From Paludibacteraceae bacterium (GTDB taxonomy: Bacteria; Bacteroidota; Bacteroidia; Bacteroidales; Paludibacteraceae), in NCBI GenBank assembly GCA_017430235.1, contig JAFRNH010000085.1, positions 1 through 36,642 on the forward strand: 36,642 bases of DNA. The letters run 5' to 3'. Positions 1-8,369 of the stretch are shown one piece after another. A program made the translations under genes and the position numbers. A model generated the notes under the pieces. It made no database searches. It had not been told where the DNA came from and saw only the letters and a list, made by a program, of their open reading frames with translations. Position 1 is the stretch's first letter. Every line of letters starts with the position of its first letter.

Positions 1-562
1 AAGAGGAACTGAATGGTTTCTTGAAATCATCGCCATATATAGAATAAATCACTTTAGAATTCTTAAAGAACGGATCCGTGTTAAATGCTTTTTTGATGTA
101 GATAGGCGTCAATGCCGTCATCCAACCTTGACAATGAATGATATCTGGTGTCCAACGCAACTTCTTCACAGTCTCCAACACGCCGCGCACAAAGAAGATG
201 GAACGATCCTCATTGTCATCAAACTCTACGCCAGACTCATCTGCCACTGTGAATTTACGATGGAACAAATCATCATTATCTATGAAATAAACCTGCATAC
301 GTGCAGATTGAATGGATGCCACTTTAATAATCAACGGATGGTCCGTATCATCTATTATTAGATTCATGCCAGAAAGACGAATCACCTCATGCAACTGGTT
401 CCTTCTCTCGTTAACACACCCAAACCTTGGCATAAAAGTTCGTATCTCTCTTCCCTTTTCCTGTATTGCTTGTGGCAAATATCTACTCATATTAGCCACT
501 TCGTTCTCTGGCAAATACGGAGTTATCTCTTGTGAAATGTATAAAACCTTAACTGTATCCAT
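1..562 (-). CDS. glgA: Glycogen/starch synthase, N-terminal part (3' end outside window)
   Basis: I translated 187 codons by hand from an ATG at 562; the gene runs off the left edge. The product begins MDTVKVLYISQEITPYLPE, the usual start of GT5 family ADP-glucose-type glucan synthases. Near the end of the visible part is DIIHCQGWMTALTPIYIKK, matching the family segment around the conserved HxxDWHTAL motif (here HCQGWMTAL). The enzyme elongates alpha-1,4-glucan from a nucleotide sugar in the cytoplasm. A good promoter lies just upstream on the same strand. The gene is divergent from panC. The family is fairly secure; whether it is a true glycogen synthase or a related GT5 enzyme cannot be decided from the N-terminal third. 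Confidence 0.75.
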   Translation of the reverse strand, partial: MDTVKVLYISQEITPYLPENEVANMSRYLPQAIQEKGREIRTFMPRFGCVNERRNQLHEVIRLSGMNLIIDDTDHPLIIKVASIQSARMQVYFIDNDDLFHRKFTVADESGVEFDDNEDRSIFFVRGVLETVKKLRWTPDIIHCQGWMTALTPIYIKKAFNTDPFFKNSKVIYSIYGDDFKKPFSSS

Positions 563-581
563 TCGTTTTTAATTTGTCATA

Positions 582-613
582 CAAAAATAGGAAAAATGAA
601 CCAAAATGCCAAA
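582..613 (-). promoter_or_regulatory. Bacteroidetes-type promoter for the glycogen synthase gene
   Basis: On the minus strand, TATTTTTG (582-589) is the -7 element and TTTG (610-613) the -33 element, separated by 20 bases. This is the spacing expected for the Bacteroidetes primary sigma factor. The start codon is about 20 bases downstream. Confidence 0.6.
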
Positions 614-739
614 TTTTCATTTTTTTTCTTTTTAATGCTTTCGACTCTCAAATATAATTGTTTCCTTTGCAGAATATTTCGTAGCAATGATTGTTGCATG
701 GCAACTTTTTGAAAATTGAAAAGACAAAATTAATAAGAT

Positions 740-1585
740 ATGAAGGTTTACAAAACAGTTTTAGGCCTTTCCAATGCATTGGAAAAGTACCGCAAAGAGG
801 GCAAAAAAATTGGATTTGTCCCTACTATGGGTGCCTTACATAATGGTCACCTATCCTTAGTGAAAAAATGTGTTGCTGAAAACGACGTGTGTGTAGTGAG
901 CGTCTTCGTCAACCCTACTCAATTCAACAACAAAACGGATCTCGAAAAATATCCGCGCACTGTTGATGCTGATGTGAAACTACTTCAAAGCGTAAACTGC
1001 ACCATTGCCTTCGTCCCTTCTGTTAAACAGGTATATCCTAAACCAGACAAGCGTCAATTCAACTTCGCTCCGCTCGACCAAGTAATGGAGGGTCCGTCTC
1101 GTCCTGGTCACTTCAACGGTGTGGCTCAAGTGGTAAGCCGTTTCTTCGATATCGTAAAACCTCAGAAAGCTTACTTCGGAGAAAAAGACTTCCAACAACT
1201 TGCTATCATCCGCGAAATGGTGAAACAACTTAAATTGCCTATCGAAATCGTTGGATGCCCTATCGTCCGCGAAGCTAGCGGATTGGCTCTCAGCAGCCGC
1301 AACGCTCGTCTCTCCGCTTCCGAGAAAAAAACAGCTGTCAAAATATCTAAGGCTTTGTTCGAAAGCGTCGATATGATGAAAACAAAAAGCGTCGAAGAGG
1401 TGAAAAACTGGGTGATCAACAAAATCAATGAAGATCCTATTCTGAATGTTGAATACTACGAAATTGTTGACTCCTTTACTCTTCAGAGCATAAAGAAATG
1501 GTCGGACTCAGACCATATCACAGGATGCATCACCGTCTACTGCGGTGAGGTGAGACTGATCGATAATATCCAATACAAGAAATAA
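740..1585 (+). CDS. panC: Pantothenate synthetase
   Basis: The 281-residue product has the normal family length. PanC condenses pantoate with beta-alanine using ATP to give pantothenate, the precursor of coenzyme A, in the cytoplasm. Seen directly: [17 protein letters not shown] at residues 26-42, which contains the HxGH nucleotide-binding motif (HNGH, 34-37); [11 protein letters not shown] around 53-63; and the later [11 protein letters not shown] segment, which carries the KMSKS-like loop. The ATG at 740 is the only start that gives the full N-terminus. panD follows after 6 bases, so the two genes making and using beta-alanine are co-transcribed. There is no sign of damage. Confidence 0.97.
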   Translation: MKVYKTVLGLSNALEKYRKEGKKIGFVPTMGALHNGHLSLVKKCVAENDVCVVSVFVNPTQFNNKTDLEKYPRTVDADVKLLQSVNCTIAFVPSVKQVYPKPDKRQFNFAPLDQVMEGPSRPGHFNGVAQVVSRFFDIVKPQKAYFGEKDFQQLAIIREMVKQLKLPIEIVGCPIVREASGLALSSRNARLSASEKKTAVKISKALFESVDMMKTKSVEEVKNWVINKINEDPILNVEYYEIVDSFTLQSIKKWSDSDHITGCITVYCGEVRLIDNIQYKK

Positions 1586-1591
1586 TCGCTT

Positions 1592-1945
1592 ATGCAAGTT
1601 CAATTGTTAAAATCAAAAATCCATCGCGTGACCGTCACGGAAGCCGATTTGAATTACATAGGTAGTATCACCATTGACGAAGAGCTGATGGAGGCCGCAA
1701 ACATTCTCCAAAACGAAAAGGTCTTCATTGTCAACAATAACAATGGAGAACGATTGGAGACCTACGCCATCAAGGGTGAGCGTGGTTCTGGCGTCATCTG
1801 TCTCAATGGCGCTGCCGCTAGAAAGGCTGCACCTGGTGATATCATCATCATCATGGCTTTCGGCATAATGGACTACGAAGAGGCAAAGACATTCAAGCCT
1901 GCCGTTATCTTCCCTGATACAGCAACAAACAAGCTGATTAAATAA
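1592..1945 (+). CDS. panD: Aspartate 1-decarboxylase
   Basis: The 117-residue proenzyme decarboxylates L-aspartate to beta-alanine, the second substrate of PanC. The self-cleavage site is visible: Gly24-Ser25 in the YIGSITID segment, where Ser25 becomes the N-terminal pyruvoyl group of the alpha chain. The C-terminal half carries the family segment [20 protein letters not shown]. The gene lies 6 bases after panC, so an operon is nearly certain, and a bidirectional terminator follows about 65 bases downstream. Length and motifs are normal for a functional enzyme. Confidence 0.97.
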   Translation: MQVQLLKSKIHRVTVTEADLNYIGSITIDEELMEAANILQNEKVFIVNNNNGERLETYAIKGERGSGVICLNGAAARKAAPGDIIIIMAFGIMDYEEAKTFKPAVIFPDTATNKLIK

Positions 1946-2004
1946 TTCTTCTATAAACAATGCGCAGACAAAACTTGACGTGCGCATAACCTAAATTAAG
2001 AGAC

Positions 2005-2037
2005 AAAAAAAAGAGACGATTTGTAATCGTCTCTTTT
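2005..2037. terminator. Bidirectional rho-independent terminator
   Basis: A perfect 9-bp stem, AGAGACGAT / ATCGTCTCT (2012-2020 and 2026-2034), with a 5-base loop is preceded by an A-run and followed by a T-run. It can stop panCD from the left and the convergent lipoprotein gene from the right. Confidence 0.85.
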
Positions 2038-2058
2038 TGCTTTCTATTCTATCGCTAA

Positions 2059-2685
2059 TTACTTCAACTTTATCGTCTTGATTATATCTGTACACTCTTC
2101 GTATGCGTTCGCCGAACTAAGATCATCCAACACACTCACCATGGCGCCATAGATCACACCATTGTTATAGAACATATACAAATCTCTCTTACCTGTGTGG
2201 GTACTGCGTGAACCACCCAATGGTGCTTGTAAATAATAACATGGATATCCATTCACCATAGTACCTGTGTATTCTGGTACCGAAGAATAATCTACCGTCA
2301 ACAGATTCTCAAACACTTTCTTTCTATACTGTACAATGAAATCTACTGCATCCTCTTCTGATGTAGGTTGATACAAGAAACGCAAGAGATAAATACTGGT
2401 TGGATACGATACCTTTCCAGTCTCCGCATTCACAATCGAGTCTTTTCTCAAAGCTAACGTCACCACACTGGCTGAATCACCCAACACAGTAGCATCCAAA
2501 TAATTATTCGTCCATGCATCAACCGGACAAATAACTGATATGCCATACTTATCATTCACCTTTACATGATCTGGATCTACAACATCTTCTGGTCTGACGT
2601 TATTATTTCCTTCCTCCTCTTTTTGACAAGAGACGAACATAGAAGAAAAAATGGAGAGAATTAACAAATAAAAAATTTTTTTCAT
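2059..2685 (-). CDS. Putative lipoprotein, function unknown
   Basis: The 208-residue product starts at an ATG at 2685; a TTG three codons upstream is a less likely start. The N-terminus is a lipoprotein signal peptide (MKKIFYLLILSIFSSMFVSC) with the acylated cysteine at residue 20 in an F-V-S-C lipobox, followed by a charged linker rich in Glu and Asn. The mature part has no repeat or transmembrane segment and I recognise no enzymatic motif; it resembles the many small Bacteroidales lipoproteins of about 200 residues. It stands alone, convergent with panCD. Lipidation and export are well supported; function is not. Confidence 0.8.
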   Translation of the reverse strand: MKKIFYLLILSIFSSMFVSCQKEEEGNNNVRPEDVVDPDHVKVNDKYGISVICPVDAWTNNYLDATVLGDSASVVTLALRKDSIVNAETGKVSYPTSIYLLRFLYQPTSEEDAVDFIVQYRKKVFENLLTVDYSSVPEYTGTMVNGYPCYYLQAPLGGSRSTHTGKRDLYMFYNNGVIYGAMVSVLDDLSSANAYEECTDIIKTIKLK

Positions 2686-2752
2686 GATACCCAAATTTTA
2701 TATAAACACACAAAATAAATAAACACACATTGAATAATATATCACTTGAATG

Positions 2753-2836
2753 TGCCCAAGATGAGATTCGAACTCACACGCCGAAACCGGCACTACCCCC
2801 TCAAAGTAGCGTGTCTACCAATTCCACCACCTGGGC
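2753..2836 (-). tRNA. tRNA-Leu (anticodon GAG)
   Basis: The 84-base gene folds as a class II tRNA: acceptor GCCCAGG pairs with CTTGGGC, the anticodon loop TTGAGGG gives GAG, a long variable arm follows, and the T loop is TTCGAAT. CCA is not encoded. It lies 39 bases downstream of tRNA-Gly on the same strand, so the two are probably one transcript. Confidence 0.95.
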
Positions 2837-2875
2837 AAAAAAAATTGACAGCCTCAACTGTCAATTTCAGAGGAG

Positions 2876-2948
2876 AGCGAAAAACGGGACTCGAACCCGC
2901 GACCCCAACCTTGGCAAGGTTGTGCTCTACCAACTGAGCTATTTTCGC
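2876..2948 (-). tRNA. tRNA-Gly (anticodon GCC)
   Basis: The 73-base gene has acceptor GCGAAAA pairing with TTTTCGC, D-arm segment AGCTCAGTTGGTAGAGC, and anticodon stem CAACC/GGTTG around loop TTGCCAA, giving GCC. The T loop is TTCGAGT and the discriminator base is T. CCA is not encoded. Copies of its 5' half lie just upstream. Confidence 0.95.
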
Positions 2949-3029
2949 ATACTTTTTCACTTGCGCTCCGCTCACCAGTTTCACTCATTTCCTTGCCAAG
3001 GTTGGAAAACCTTTTTTTATTTCTTGGGA

Positions 3030-3066
3030 CAAGGTTGTGCTCTACCAACTGAGCTATTTTCGCATA
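3030..3066 (-). pseudogene. Truncated second copy of the tRNA-Gly 5' half
   Basis: Thirty-seven bases (3030-3066) are identical to 2915-2951, that is, the tRNA-Gly gene from its 5' flank through the D arm and into the anticodon loop. The rest of the tRNA is missing, so it cannot make a functional tRNA. It lies between the tRNA promoter and the intact gene, on the same strand. A shorter piece of the D arm (CAACTGAGCTA on the plus strand) repeats again at 3075-3085. Confidence 0.85.
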
Positions 3067-3124
3067 ATTTCAATCAACTGAGCTAAAAAAAACGTTTCAC
3101 TTAACATTTATCTCAATTGCAGTG

Positions 3125-3155
3125 CAAATTTACAACTTATTTTTTTATTTCCAAA
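3125..3155 (-). promoter_or_regulatory. Promoter of the tRNA-Gly/tRNA-Leu transcript
   Basis: On the minus strand, TAAATTTG (3125-3132) and TTTG (3152-3155) are separated by 19 bases, a near-ideal Bacteroidetes promoter. Transcription would start near 3118 and pass through the truncated tRNA-Gly copies before reaching the intact tRNAs. Confidence 0.65.
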
Positions 3156-3264
3156 TACTATTGGATTTTTTTAGAAAAAAAATATGAAGATATTGTCATC
3201 ACTGTATGGGCGAATAGCATTCGCCAACACTATTATCAACGTACAATGTTATACCTTTATCAAA

Positions 3265-4398
3265 TTATGACATTCGGCTTTTATAATCTTCATAACCGAA
3301 CTCTCTCAATTTCACCAATTTATCCTCCTTCGTCCACAAATACAAGGCTGGGTGTGAGATACCATTGAACATCGTTGTCTTCACTGTCGTATAGTGAATC
3401 ATATCCATCAAGACGATTTTTTCGCCTATCTGCAACTCATGGTCAAAACTCCAATCGCCGTAGAAATCGCCCGACAAGCAACTGTTGCCTCCCATTCTGT
3501 AGGTGTAGGCACCACCCTCCACCGCAGTTAAGATAGCTGGCTTATATGGCATCTCCAAACAATCCGGCATGTGACATGCAAAAGAGACATTCAGAATGGC
3601 TGTCTTTATTCCATGATTTTCAACAATGTCAACCACCTTGGACACCAACTCTCCTGTCTGCCATGCAAAGGCACTACCAGGCTCCAATATCACCTGCAAC
3701 CATGGATAACGCGAACGGAAAGCCGTCAGCACCTTAATCAGATGCTCTACATCATAGTCTGCCCGCGTCATCAAATGTCCACCGCCAAAATTAATCCACT
3801 TGATCTGCTTGAAATATTTAGAGAACTTCTCCTCCACCACTGCCAACGTACGCTCTAAATCATACGATGTCGATTCACATAACGTGTGGAAATGAAGTCC
3901 TTCAATGCCTACTGGCAACTTTTCGCCCAACAGATCAGCTACAACACCCAAGCGTGAACCGGGTGCACAGGGATTATATAAATCCGTCTCCACATCCGAA
4001 AACTCTGGATTAACACGCAATCCGCATGAAATGGGATGCGACACCTTCTTGGTCTCCGGATAGAAACGTGAAAACTGTGTCAATGAATTAAAGGTGATGT
4101 GACTACTGCACTCTGCTATCTTAGGAAACTCCTCCTCGGTATAGGCTGGCGAATAGGTATGCGCCAAGTTACCCATCTCCTCGACCGCAAGACAAGCCTC
4201 AGAAAGGGAACTTGCCGTTGAATAAGGGATATACTCACGAACAATGGGGAAAACCTTCCACAAAGCAAACGCCTTGAAAGCAAGGATAATCTCCACTCCT
4301 GCCCTCTCCTTCACCGATTTAATCAGGGAAAGATTGCGTCTAAGGCGAACCTCATCCACCACATAGGCGGGTGTGGGCACTTGTGCATAGTCAATCAT
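3265..4398 (-). CDS. nspC: Carboxynorspermidine/carboxyspermidine decarboxylase
   Basis: The 377-residue product belongs to the alanine-racemase-fold PLP decarboxylases. It removes CO2 from carboxynorspermidine or carboxyspermidine, the last step of the spermidine route built from aspartate semialdehyde. Seen directly: the PLP lysine in ILAFKAFALW (Lys42), the phosphate-binding EPG at 239-241, and the active-site cysteine loop GGNSCLSGD with Cys307. The start MIDYAQVPTPAYVVDE is typical. An aspartate kinase gene ends 12 bases upstream, so the pair forms an operon in which the kinase may feed this pathway. Which of the two triamines is the natural product cannot be read from the sequence. Confidence 0.93.
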   Translation of the reverse strand: MIDYAQVPTPAYVVDEVRLRRNLSLIKSVKERAGVEIILAFKAFALWKVFPIVREYIPYSTASSLSEACLAVEEMGNLAHTYSPAYTEEEFPKIAECSSHITFNSLTQFSRFYPETKKVSHPISCGLRVNPEFSDVETDLYNPCAPGSRLGVVADLLGEKLPVGIEGLHFHTLCESTSYDLERTLAVVEEKFSKYFKQIKWINFGGGHLMTRADYDVEHLIKVLTAFRSRYPWLQVILEPGSAFAWQTGELVSKVVDIVENHGIKTAILNVSFACHMPDCLEMPYKPAILTAVEGGAYTYRMGGNSCLSGDFYGDWSFDHELQIGEKIVLMDMIHYTTVKTTMFNGISHPALYLWTKEDKLVKLREFGYEDYKSRMS

Positions 4399-4410
4399 AC
4401 GCCATTCGGT

Positions 4411-5796
4411 TTATTTTGTTACACAAAGTGCATTGTTCAAGGCAACAATCGCAGCTGAATAATCCTTTCGATCAATAACAAACTGCATATTCACCTGACG
4501 CAATGACTGTGCGAAACATTCAATATTGATATTATTGTCACACAACGCCTTGGCTGCCTTATACAAGAAGCCTGGGTGAGCTATGTTGGTACCCATGCAA
4601 CAAACGATAGCTACATCCTTGACTGTCACTTGATAGAACTTCTCCGACAACTCTTCAATCAAACCTTTAGATTTAGGTTTGTCCCAAATCACCATCGTGA
4701 TGCTATTTGCATTGGTGGATTTCAAGATATAACTAACATCATGTTTCTCAAATACTTGCATAATACGAAGATCGAAACCCACTTCACCTACCATCATAGG
4801 GTCGTGAACCTCAACAGCCAATACCTTGTCTGTACCTGAAACTATCTCAATACGAGATTTCTCCGCTACATAATTCTTAGAGATCAACGTACCAGGGTGC
4901 TCTGGTTCGAAGGTGTTTTTGATACGGATATTGATTCCTGCCAACTCCAACGGCTTAGATGCCTTAGGGTGGATAGCCTCCATACCGACATCAGCCAACT
5001 GATCAGCCACCATGAAGTTGGTGTTACCCACGATGATGGAATTCTCCTTGCCCACCAACTTAGGATCGGCAGAAGACAAGTGGAACTCTTTATGGATAAC
5101 AGCCTCATCCGCCTTCACCTCGACAGCGATCTTTGAGAATGTCACCTCAGAATAGCCACGGTCGAAAGCACGCATGATACCTTCAGTACCCTTGGTGTAA
5201 CCCGTTGCCACACACAAAGTCTTGGAGAAATCGATTCCCTCAAAAGCTTTATGGATACGTTGGTCGATGGTCAATGCTTCAGAATCGTCGAAACCACAAA
5301 GGTCGATGAACTTAGCATTGATACCATTATTCTTTATGATATTTACAGAATTGAAAGCAGAGTGAGCCTCACCGATGGAGGACAAAATCTCGCGAGCCGC
5401 CAGATAGAGATCTTTACGATCGACATAGCCAGAAGCCAAAACATTATGCATAGAACGCAAGAAACTCTTTGCCTTTTCTATACGGTTGATGATAAACTCA
5501 TCGGCTACCTTCTGATCCAATTTGATCTCTTCATAATCACGGTTGAGAGCGATCAGTTTCTGACAAAGCTCATCCAGAGCAGCCTCGTAATTGTCATCAT
5601 TCAAAAACTTCACATAAATACCAGGTGCACCTGTTTTCTTGTGTTCCAACAACCAGTTTGTCACATTATTGTAGGCAGACACCACGAAAATACGGTTATA
5701 CATCTCTGCCCCACTTCTCTTACCGATGATAATGTTGTTCAAGACATCCTTGAACTGCGACATGGAGGTTCCTCCAATTTTTTCTACTGTTAACAT
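4411..5796 (-). CDS. Aspartate kinase (monofunctional, with ACT domains)
   Basis: The 461-residue product starts MLTVEKIGGTSMSQF, the aspartokinase nucleotide-binding start (K-x-GGTS, Lys6 to Ser11). The C-terminal 150 residues look like paired ACT domains; the last includes VKDVAIVCCMGTNIAHPGF and a predicted amino-acid-binding turn. The enzyme phosphorylates L-aspartate, the entry to lysine, threonine, methionine and, through aspartate semialdehyde, the carboxyspermidine pathway. It lies 12 bases before nspC and shares its promoter, which suggests a dedicated isoform for polyamine synthesis. That link is inferred from gene order. Effector specificity cannot be read from the sequence, so I assign no isoform symbol. 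Confidence 0.88.
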   Translation of the reverse strand: MLTVEKIGGTSMSQFKDVLNNIIIGKRSGAEMYNRIFVVSAYNNVTNWLLEHKKTGAPGIYVKFLNDDNYEAALDELCQKLIALNRDYEEIKLDQKVADEFIINRIEKAKSFLRSMHNVLASGYVDRKDLYLAAREILSSIGEAHSAFNSVNIIKNNGINAKFIDLCGFDDSEALTIDQRIHKAFEGIDFSKTLCVATGYTKGTEGIMRAFDRGYSEVTFSKIAVEVKADEAVIHKEFHLSSADPKLVGKENSIIVGNTNFMVADQLADVGMEAIHPKASKPLELAGINIRIKNTFEPEHPGTLISKNYVAEKSRIEIVSGTDKVLAVEVHDPMMVGEVGFDLRIMQVFEKHDVSYILKSTNANSITMVIWDKPKSKGLIEELSEKFYQVTVKDVAIVCCMGTNIAHPGFLYKAAKALCDNNINIECFAQSLRQVNMQFVIDRKDYSAAIVALNNALCVTK

Positions 5797-5835
5797 ATAA
5801 TGTTTTCTTTTTATTATTCAAAATAAACCAAGGTG

Positions 5836-5843
5836 CAAAAGTA
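5836..5843 (-). promoter_or_regulatory. Probable -7 element of the ask-nspC operon
   Basis: The minus strand reads TACTTTTG followed by C at this site, about 40 bases before the aspartate kinase ATG. The matching -33 element is not clear, so this rests on the -7 match only. Confidence 0.45.
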
Positions 5844-5892
5844 AGAAAAAACATATTATTAACCTAAGATGAGGCGACTTAAAACAATTTTT

Positions 5893-6810
5893 TTAAGTGT
5901 GAGACACACTTTTCCATACATACTTCACATCCATATTTATCCATATATCTGGCATATTTTCGACTTTCCGTAACATATCATCATCTCCAATTGTTTCTGC
6001 TGTTTTTCTCACCTCTTCTTGCAACATTAACGTGCTTGCTTTAAATGACATCTTTTTGGGCAAATAAATTTTGTCTGCAATTTTCTCAAATTCTACTTTC
6101 AGCGTATTCGAATCTATTTTTATCAATGACCAACTGTCACTTGTTATCCATACATCCATCTTCATGGTGTATCCTTTCTGTTTTTTCGTTCCTCGACATA
6201 CGTATATAGAAACATCATCTTGTTGAATAGTAGAAATCAATGACCACTGCATTTCATCTACTTGTTTTTTAACATTTTTACTATCAAAATTAAATAGTCC
6301 AAGAACTTTTGTATCCTCTTCATCAGGTAACAACGTCTTTATTTCCTTCTGAGTCAATGGCACATTGCAGCTATCCAGTTTAGCGTTCAATCCTATTTCC
6401 TTTTTCCCATTATAGGTTAATTCTTGTGACACTTGGGCAGAAAGCGTTGGATGGTCGAAGAAAAGATTCACCAGCTTTCGATATCTCGAGAACAACAAGG
6501 CAATCTTGACAATTCTTTTCCATTTTTTAGGTACTTCGTTGATGTTTTGACTATATCGACGAACTTCTGATGCTTGATAACTCTTTATACTACCGATATT
6601 TTTTTTGTTATTTTCAATCATCTTCATTATAATCATCTTCGCAGATTTCACGCTATCAGTTACGATAACCTGAGGCAATAAAGTTTCATCCATCAAAGAG
6701 TCTTCATAGCTCTCAAAGAGATTCTCATTCTCCTGAGCACAAACGAAAGTGAACGGCAACAGGAACAAAGCAAAAATGAAAATTTGTTTTACAAAATTAG
6801 TAGGACTCAT
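5893..6810 (-). CDS. Exported protein of unknown function
   Basis: The preferred start is the ATG at 6810, giving 305 residues; the frame is open 16 codons further to a TTG, but only the internal ATG puts the signal peptide at the N-terminus. The signal is MSPTNFVKQIFIFALFLLP, then FTFVCA, with probable cleavage before QENEN. The mature part starts with a Lys-rich helical stretch. It continues with alternating beta-like segments such as GYTMKMDVWITSDSWSLIKID, reminiscent of periplasmic LolA-like or DUF4292-type beta-sheet proteins, but I cannot assign a family. It is divergent from the serine hydrolase gene. Export is well supported; function is unknown. Confidence 0.7.
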   Translation of the reverse strand: MSPTNFVKQIFIFALFLLPFTFVCAQENENLFESYEDSLMDETLLPQVIVTDSVKSAKMIIMKMIENNKKNIGSIKSYQASEVRRYSQNINEVPKKWKRIVKIALLFSRYRKLVNLFFDHPTLSAQVSQELTYNGKKEIGLNAKLDSCNVPLTQKEIKTLLPDEEDTKVLGLFNFDSKNVKKQVDEMQWSLISTIQQDDVSIYVCRGTKKQKGYTMKMDVWITSDSWSLIKIDSNTLKVEFEKIADKIYLPKKMSFKASTLMLQEEVRKTAETIGDDDMLRKVENMPDIWINMDVKYVWKSVSHT

Positions 6811-6955
6811 ATCTCTCGTAAATTTCTTCCAAAGGTATATCCAATTATTATCTTTCAAAACTTTTTCTATCTATTTGCGAAGAGATAATAAAAATGGGCA
6901 TTCATCGTTAATGTTTTTGTAAAGTATGCAAATAAACTACCCCAAAAATATTTCA

Positions 6956-6963
6956 TATCTTTG
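6956..6963 (+). promoter_or_regulatory. Probable -7 element for the serine hydrolase gene
   Basis: TATCTTTG lies 44 bases before the ATG at 7008 and matches the TAnnTTTG consensus. No clear TTTG is seen at the usual upstream distance. Confidence 0.45.
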
Positions 6964-7007
6964 TCATATTCTTGTAAAATAATTAACAAAATATAAAGTT
7001 TAAATCT

Positions 7008-8369
7008 ATGAAGCATAAGTTGTTTCTTCCCTTAACAATTGCCACTTTATGTGGTCAACTGTTTATTTCATGCAGTAAGACAGGACCTGTATCGACAGAG
7101 CCAATCAAAGATTCCACATTGGTAAACCTTAACACCTACTTCGACTCCATCGCTCCTCGCTGCATGGGATCCATACTGATCACCCAAGGCGATTCCGTGA
7201 TTTACAAAAGAAATATGGGCTATGCCGACATTGAAGCTCAAGTGCCTATCACCGACACTACACTTTTCAAAATCGGTTCCATCACAAAATCATTCACCGC
7301 TTTACTCACGCTTAAGGCAATCGAGGCGGGTAAACTTTCGCTGGACGATACGCTTAGCAAGTTCTTTCCAAACGTAACTATTCCAAATGCCGACAGAATC
7401 ACCATCTTCCAACTGCTTCACCACCGAAGCGGAATCCAAGATTATGGGAACGATATAGAAGGCGCCTTATTAGAATTAGGCCAACAGCCACAGTCAAAAG
7501 AGCAGATGCTGGAGCGATTCTCCCAACTCAAAACCAACTTTGAACCTAATGCTGCATATAGATATTGCAACACCGGATATGTGTTGCTGGCTTACATTCT
7601 GGAACAGGTAAATGACAAAAGCTACGCGGAGTTGGTGAAGGAGCAAATCGCAGAGCCTCTCGGACTGACACATACATACAGTCTGTCAGATTCAATCAGC
7701 ACTAAATCATACAGATACGATGAAAATTGGCAAGTCGCACCTCTATGTCATCCATCAGTTTGTTACGGTTCCGGAGATATTGTTTCCAACGCGAAAGAGT
7801 TAAGCAAATACGCTTATGCGCTCGGAACAGGTTTCTTCGGGAAGGAGATTCTTGCACAAATGACCAATTTCATTGATGGGTATGGAATGGGATTATTTAG
7901 TATGGAAATGTTTGGTATACCAAGCGAAGATGGCAAATTACACTTTTACCATGGAGGTCTAATCGAAGAATACTACTCATGTATGAAATATGACGACGGA
8001 CAAGTCACCATCGCATTGTTCAATGGATTAGGAATCAATCATTCCTCCCTACAATGGTACATAAACTCCATTCAAAATGGAGATAAGGTTTACATTCCTA
8101 GCTTGCATTTTATGACATTAGACAGTCTACAAATAAACGAGTATGTCGGTGAATATATTTGCGACAGTGACACATTAAGCATGACAAACAACGGCAAATA
8201 TCTTATAACCGAATCATTAGGTGCTCCATGGCCGATAAAATTCGAGGCAAGTACCAAGGATTTCTTCCGAAGTCTTGAATTCGATATAGACCTAACGTAT
8301 AACGCCACCAGAGATTCAATCCAATTCCGCATGGGAGGAGATAATCTAATTTTTGTGAAGAAGAAGTGA
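7008..8369 (+). CDS. Lipoprotein serine hydrolase (class C beta-lactamase/DD-peptidase fold)
   Basis: The 453-residue product has a lipoprotein signal ending LFISC (Cys22), so it is probably anchored in an envelope membrane. The catalytic SxxK is S91-I-T-K94 in FKIGSITKSFTALL. The second motif Y-x-N is Tyr185-Cys-Asn187 in AAYRYCNTGYVLL. A third-motif candidate is the HGG of FYHGGLIEEYYS. The last 100 residues form a separate small C-terminal domain, as in many Bacteroidetes members of this family (Beta-lactamase, PF00144). Substrates vary widely in the family, so a role in cell-wall peptide or ester hydrolysis is only a guess. Its stop overlaps the GTG start of the following TonB-domain fragment by two bases. 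Confidence 0.88.
   Translation: MKHKLFLPLTIATLCGQLFISCSKTGPVSTEPIKDSTLVNLNTYFDSIAPRCMGSILITQGDSVIYKRNMGYADIEAQVPITDTTLFKIGSITKSFTALLTLKAIEAGKLSLDDTLSKFFPNVTIPNADRITIFQLLHHRSGIQDYGNDIEGALLELGQQPQSKEQMLERFSQLKTNFEPNAAYRYCNTGYVLLAYILEQVNDKSYAELVKEQIAEPLGLTHTYSLSDSISTKSYRYDENWQVAPLCHPSVCYGSGDIVSNAKELSKYAYALGTGFFGKEILAQMTNFIDGYGMGLFSMEMFGIPSEDGKLHFYHGGLIEEYYSCMKYDDGQVTIALFNGLGINHSSLQWYINSIQNGDKVYIPSLHFMTLDSLQINEYVGEYICDSDTLSMTNNGKYLITESLGAPWPIKFEASTKDFFRSLEFDIDLTYNATRDSIQFRMGGDNLIFVKKK

Noticed and set aside
128-572. Two plus-strand frames opposite the glycogen synthase gene
   Set aside because: They lie antisense to a clear GT5 protein and have no recognisable motifs.
2753-3066. An integrated element at the tRNA-Gly gene
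   Set aside because: Only about 80 bases separate the copies and no integrase is present; at most a scar.
2730-3086. Frames of 60-118 codons on both strands across the tRNA genes
   Set aside because: They translate tRNA sequence and its repeats; not proteins.
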